A stretch of 8,667 nt of DNA, from NCBI GenBank assembly GCA_002342255.1, contig DDPP01000069.1:1-8667 (forward strand), read 5' to 3'. The notes under the pieces were generated by a model. That model did not search any database. It had not been told where the DNA came from and was given only the letters and a program-made list of their open reading frames with translations. Position 1 is the stretch's first letter, and each line of letters starts with the position of its first letter. The DNA is from Micrococcales bacterium UBA2465. GTDB taxonomy: Bacteria; Actinomycetota; Actinomycetes; Actinomycetales; Microbacteriaceae. Made by a program: the position numbers and the translations under genes. Below are positions 7,446 through 8,667 of this stretch, in pieces.

Positions 7446-7829
7446 TTACTTGACCTTTGGTGCTGAGGTGTTGGCTGGAAGTGCAGCTTTAGCTGTTGCA
7501 ACAAGCGAAGCGAAGGCCTTCGGTTCGTTCACTGCAAGGTCAGCCAAAATTCTGCGGTCAACAGCAACGCCAGCAAGGTTTAGGCCCTGAATGAGACGGT
7601 TGTAGGTTAGACCGTTGGCACGTGATGCAGCGTTGATGCGCTGAATCCAAAGACGACGGAACTGACCCTTCTTGTCGCGACGATCGTTGTATGCATAAAC
7701 CAGTGAGTGCAATACCTGCTGCTTAGCCATGCGGTAAAGACGTGAACGCTGGCCGCGGTAACCCTTAGCGCGTTCTAGTGCTGTGCGACGCTTCTTCAAA
7801 GCGTTTACTGCATTTTTTACTCTTGCCAT
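7446..7829 (-). CDS. rplT: 50S ribosomal protein L20
   Basis: This 23S rRNA-binding protein is needed early in 50S assembly. The 127 residues fit the family, with a very basic N-terminal extension ([15 protein letters not shown], and [11 protein letters not shown] at 23-33), the L20 signature around [18 protein letters not shown] (53-70), and the globular C-terminal part with [15 protein letters not shown] (85-99). A short Ala/Pro/Lys tail ends APKVK, as I recall in Micrococcales. The ATG at 7827-7829 has a strong SD, AGGAGA, at 7835-7840. It lies 26 bp after rpmI. In several bacteria L20 represses its own operon by binding mRNA. I see no L20-specific leader here, although a hairpin precedes rpmI. 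Confidence 0.98.
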   Translation of the reverse strand: MARVKNAVNALKKRRTALERAKGYRGQRSRLYRMAKQQVLHSLVYAYNDRRDKKGQFRRLWIQRINAASRANGLTYNRLIQGLNLAGVAVDRRILADLAVNEPKAFASLVATAKAALPANTSAPKVK

Positions 7830-7855
7830 TTTCTTCTCCTAAAAAGTTTTCGCGC

Positions 7856-8050
7856 TTAGTGACCGAGTTGCTTCTTGATGGTCTTGAAGTCAGCAGCACT
7901 GACTACCTGGTCTTGGTTTAGACGACGGGTACGACGAGATGACTTGTGCTCGAGGTTGTGACGCATGTTGATCTGCTGCTTCATTAACTTGCCGCTACCG
8001 GTGAAACGAAAACGCTTCTTAGCGCCAGAGTGTGTCTTCTGCTTTGGCAT
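7856..8050 (-). CDS. rpmI: 50S ribosomal protein L35
   Basis: This is a small, basic protein of the large ribosomal subunit. The 64 residues are the normal length and carry the family N-terminus [21 protein letters not shown] and the [15 protein letters not shown] block (30-44), ending KKQLGH. The ATG at 8048-8050 has a good SD, AGGAGA, at 8057-8062 with a 6-bp spacer. It sits between infC (47 bp upstream) and rplT (26 bp downstream), the standard bacterial IF-3/L35/L20 operon. A perfect hairpin lies in the gap before it. Confidence 0.98.
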   Translation of the reverse strand: MPKQKTHSGAKKRFRFTGSGKLMKQQINMRHNLEHKSSRRTRRLNQDQVVSAADFKTIKKQLGH

Positions 8051-8073
8051 AACTGCTCTCCTGTTTTTCTAAA

Positions 8074-8091
8074 CTGTGGACTCAACCACAG
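8074..8091 (-). promoter_or_regulatory. Hairpin in the infC-rpmI gap
   Basis: On the minus strand CTGTGG-TTGAGT-CCACAG forms a perfect 6-bp stem with a 6-nt loop, 6 bp after the infC stop and 11 bp before the rpmI SD. Only three T's follow, then A's, so it is unlikely to be an efficient terminator. It may be an attenuator, an RNA processing or stability element that sets different levels of IF-3 and ribosomal proteins, or a site for L20 feedback. Only the structure is seen; the role is inference. Confidence 0.5.
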
Positions 8092-8097
8092 AATTCT

Positions 8098-8667
8098 TTA
8101 TTCTTCAGTTGTTTCGGGCTTCGCTTCACGCTCAGCTTTGCGCTTTGCTTCGGCTTTAGCTTCGGCTTTGTTTTTGGCCGGGGCGATAACCATGACCAAA
8201 GATCTTCCATCCGCCGAAGGGCTTGATTCGACTGAACCAAACTCCGCAACTTCCTCAGCTACTTTGTGTAAAAGTTTGACACCCATCTCTGGACGTGATT
8301 GTTCACGACCGCGGAAGACCACCATAACTCTTACCTTGTCGCCAGCCTTAAGGAACTTTTCAATCTGCGATTTCTTTGTCCCGTAATCGTGGTCTTCAAT
8401 CTTCAAACCAAAACGAATTGTTTTTACAACAATGTTGGTTTGATTCTTTCTGGCTTCACGAATCTTTTGGGCCGCTTCATACTTGAACTTTCCATAATCC
8501 ATCAACTTACACACTGGTGGTGCTGATTGAGGTGAAACTTCTACCAGATCCAAATCCGCTTCCTGAGCCATGCGAAGTGCATCCTCAATGCGGACAATAC
8601 CTAGTTGTTCACCGTTAGGCCCGACTAGTCGAACCTCTGGAACTCGAATTCGTTCATTTACACGCGG
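8098..8667 (-). CDS. infC: Translation initiation factor IF-3 (5' end cut by window edge)
   Basis: IF-3 binds the 30S subunit, blocks premature joining with 50S and checks the start codon and initiator tRNA. The visible 189 residues begin [16 protein letters not shown], which is close to the family N-terminus, so the real start is probably only a few codons beyond the right edge. The ATG at 8571 is internal: 32 further codons upstream of it are clearly IF-3. The N-domain is followed by the IF-3 signature [11 protein letters not shown] (visible residues 54-64), the linker, and the C-domain with [14 protein letters not shown] and [22 protein letters not shown] Lys/Ala/Glu-rich tail of about 25 residues ([18 protein letters not shown]) extends the C-terminus, as I recall in actinobacterial IF-3. 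The TAA stop is at 8098-8100, 47 bp before rpmI. Confidence 0.97.
   Translation of the reverse strand, partial: PRVNERIRVPEVRLVGPNGEQLGIVRIEDALRMAQEADLDLVEVSPQSAPPVCKLMDYGKFKYEAAQKIREARKNQTNIVVKTIRFGLKIEDHDYGTKKSQIEKFLKAGDKVRVMVVFRGREQSRPEMGVKLLHKVAEEVAEFGSVESSPSADGRSLVMVIAPAKNKAEAKAEAKRKAEREAKPETTEE

Noticed and set aside
8030..8386. Plus-strand open frame of 118 codons opposite infC and rpmI
   Set aside because: It is antisense to infC and the start of rpmI; the opposite strand explains it fully.
8098..8571. infC starting at the ATG at 8571
   Set aside because: The 32 codons upstream in frame translate to the conserved IF-3 N-terminus, so this ATG is internal and the gene runs off the window.
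1..8667. Mobile elements, CRISPR arrays, prophage or foreign islands
   Set aside because: No transposase, terminal repeats, spaced direct repeats or integrase are present; base composition and gene order are uniform and housekeeping throughout.

Overview
The window is a compact, entirely minus-strand run of translation genes plus one arginine gene. It reads, from right to left, infC (cut by the right edge), rpmI, rplT, a SpoU-type RNA methyltransferase gene, pheS, pheT, argH and tyrS. About 315 bp of non-coding DNA follows at the left end and looks like the promoter and leader of an rRNA operon. Every protein aligns end to end with a well-known family. I see no mobile element, CRISPR array, tRNA gene, pseudogene or plus-strand gene.

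Organism: the gene order infC-rpmI-rplT-(SpoU methylase)-pheS-pheT, then argH-tyrS and an rRNA leader carrying TTGAGAACTCAA, is characteristic of Actinobacteria. The L20, L35, IF-3 and PheS sequences look most like Micrococcales, perhaps Microbacteriaceae. G+C is low for that group (roughly 45% from sampled lines), which together with the tight packing suggests a small-genome, possibly freshwater (Luna-type) lineage. That placement is inference from remembered family sequences, not from a search.

Layout: 8098-8667 infC 3' part; 7856-8050 rpmI; 7446-7829 rplT; 6631-7440 methyltransferase with a GTG start; 5571-6611 pheS; 3094-5571 pheT, sharing one base with pheS (TAATG); 1627-3024 argH; 316-1617 tyrS; 1-315 intergenic. 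Gaps between genes are 47, 26, 5, 19, -1, 69 and 9 bp. The only breaks large enough to hide a control element are infC/rpmI, which contains a perfect 6-bp hairpin, and pheT/argH.

How the genes work together: IF-3, L35 and L20 serve ribosome assembly and initiation. The methyltransferase probably modifies rRNA. PheST and TyrS charge the two aromatic tRNAs. The cluster then leads directly into a likely rRNA operon. ArgH is the metabolic outlier: related actinobacteria usually carry a whole arg cluster between pheT and tyrS, and here only argH remains. The left intergenic region holds two sigma70-type promoter matches, both with 17-bp spacers, a terminator-like hairpin between them, and a second dyad that could pair with the hairpin's arm. 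This is the least ordinary part of the window. I found no evidence of a wholly new multi-gene system.
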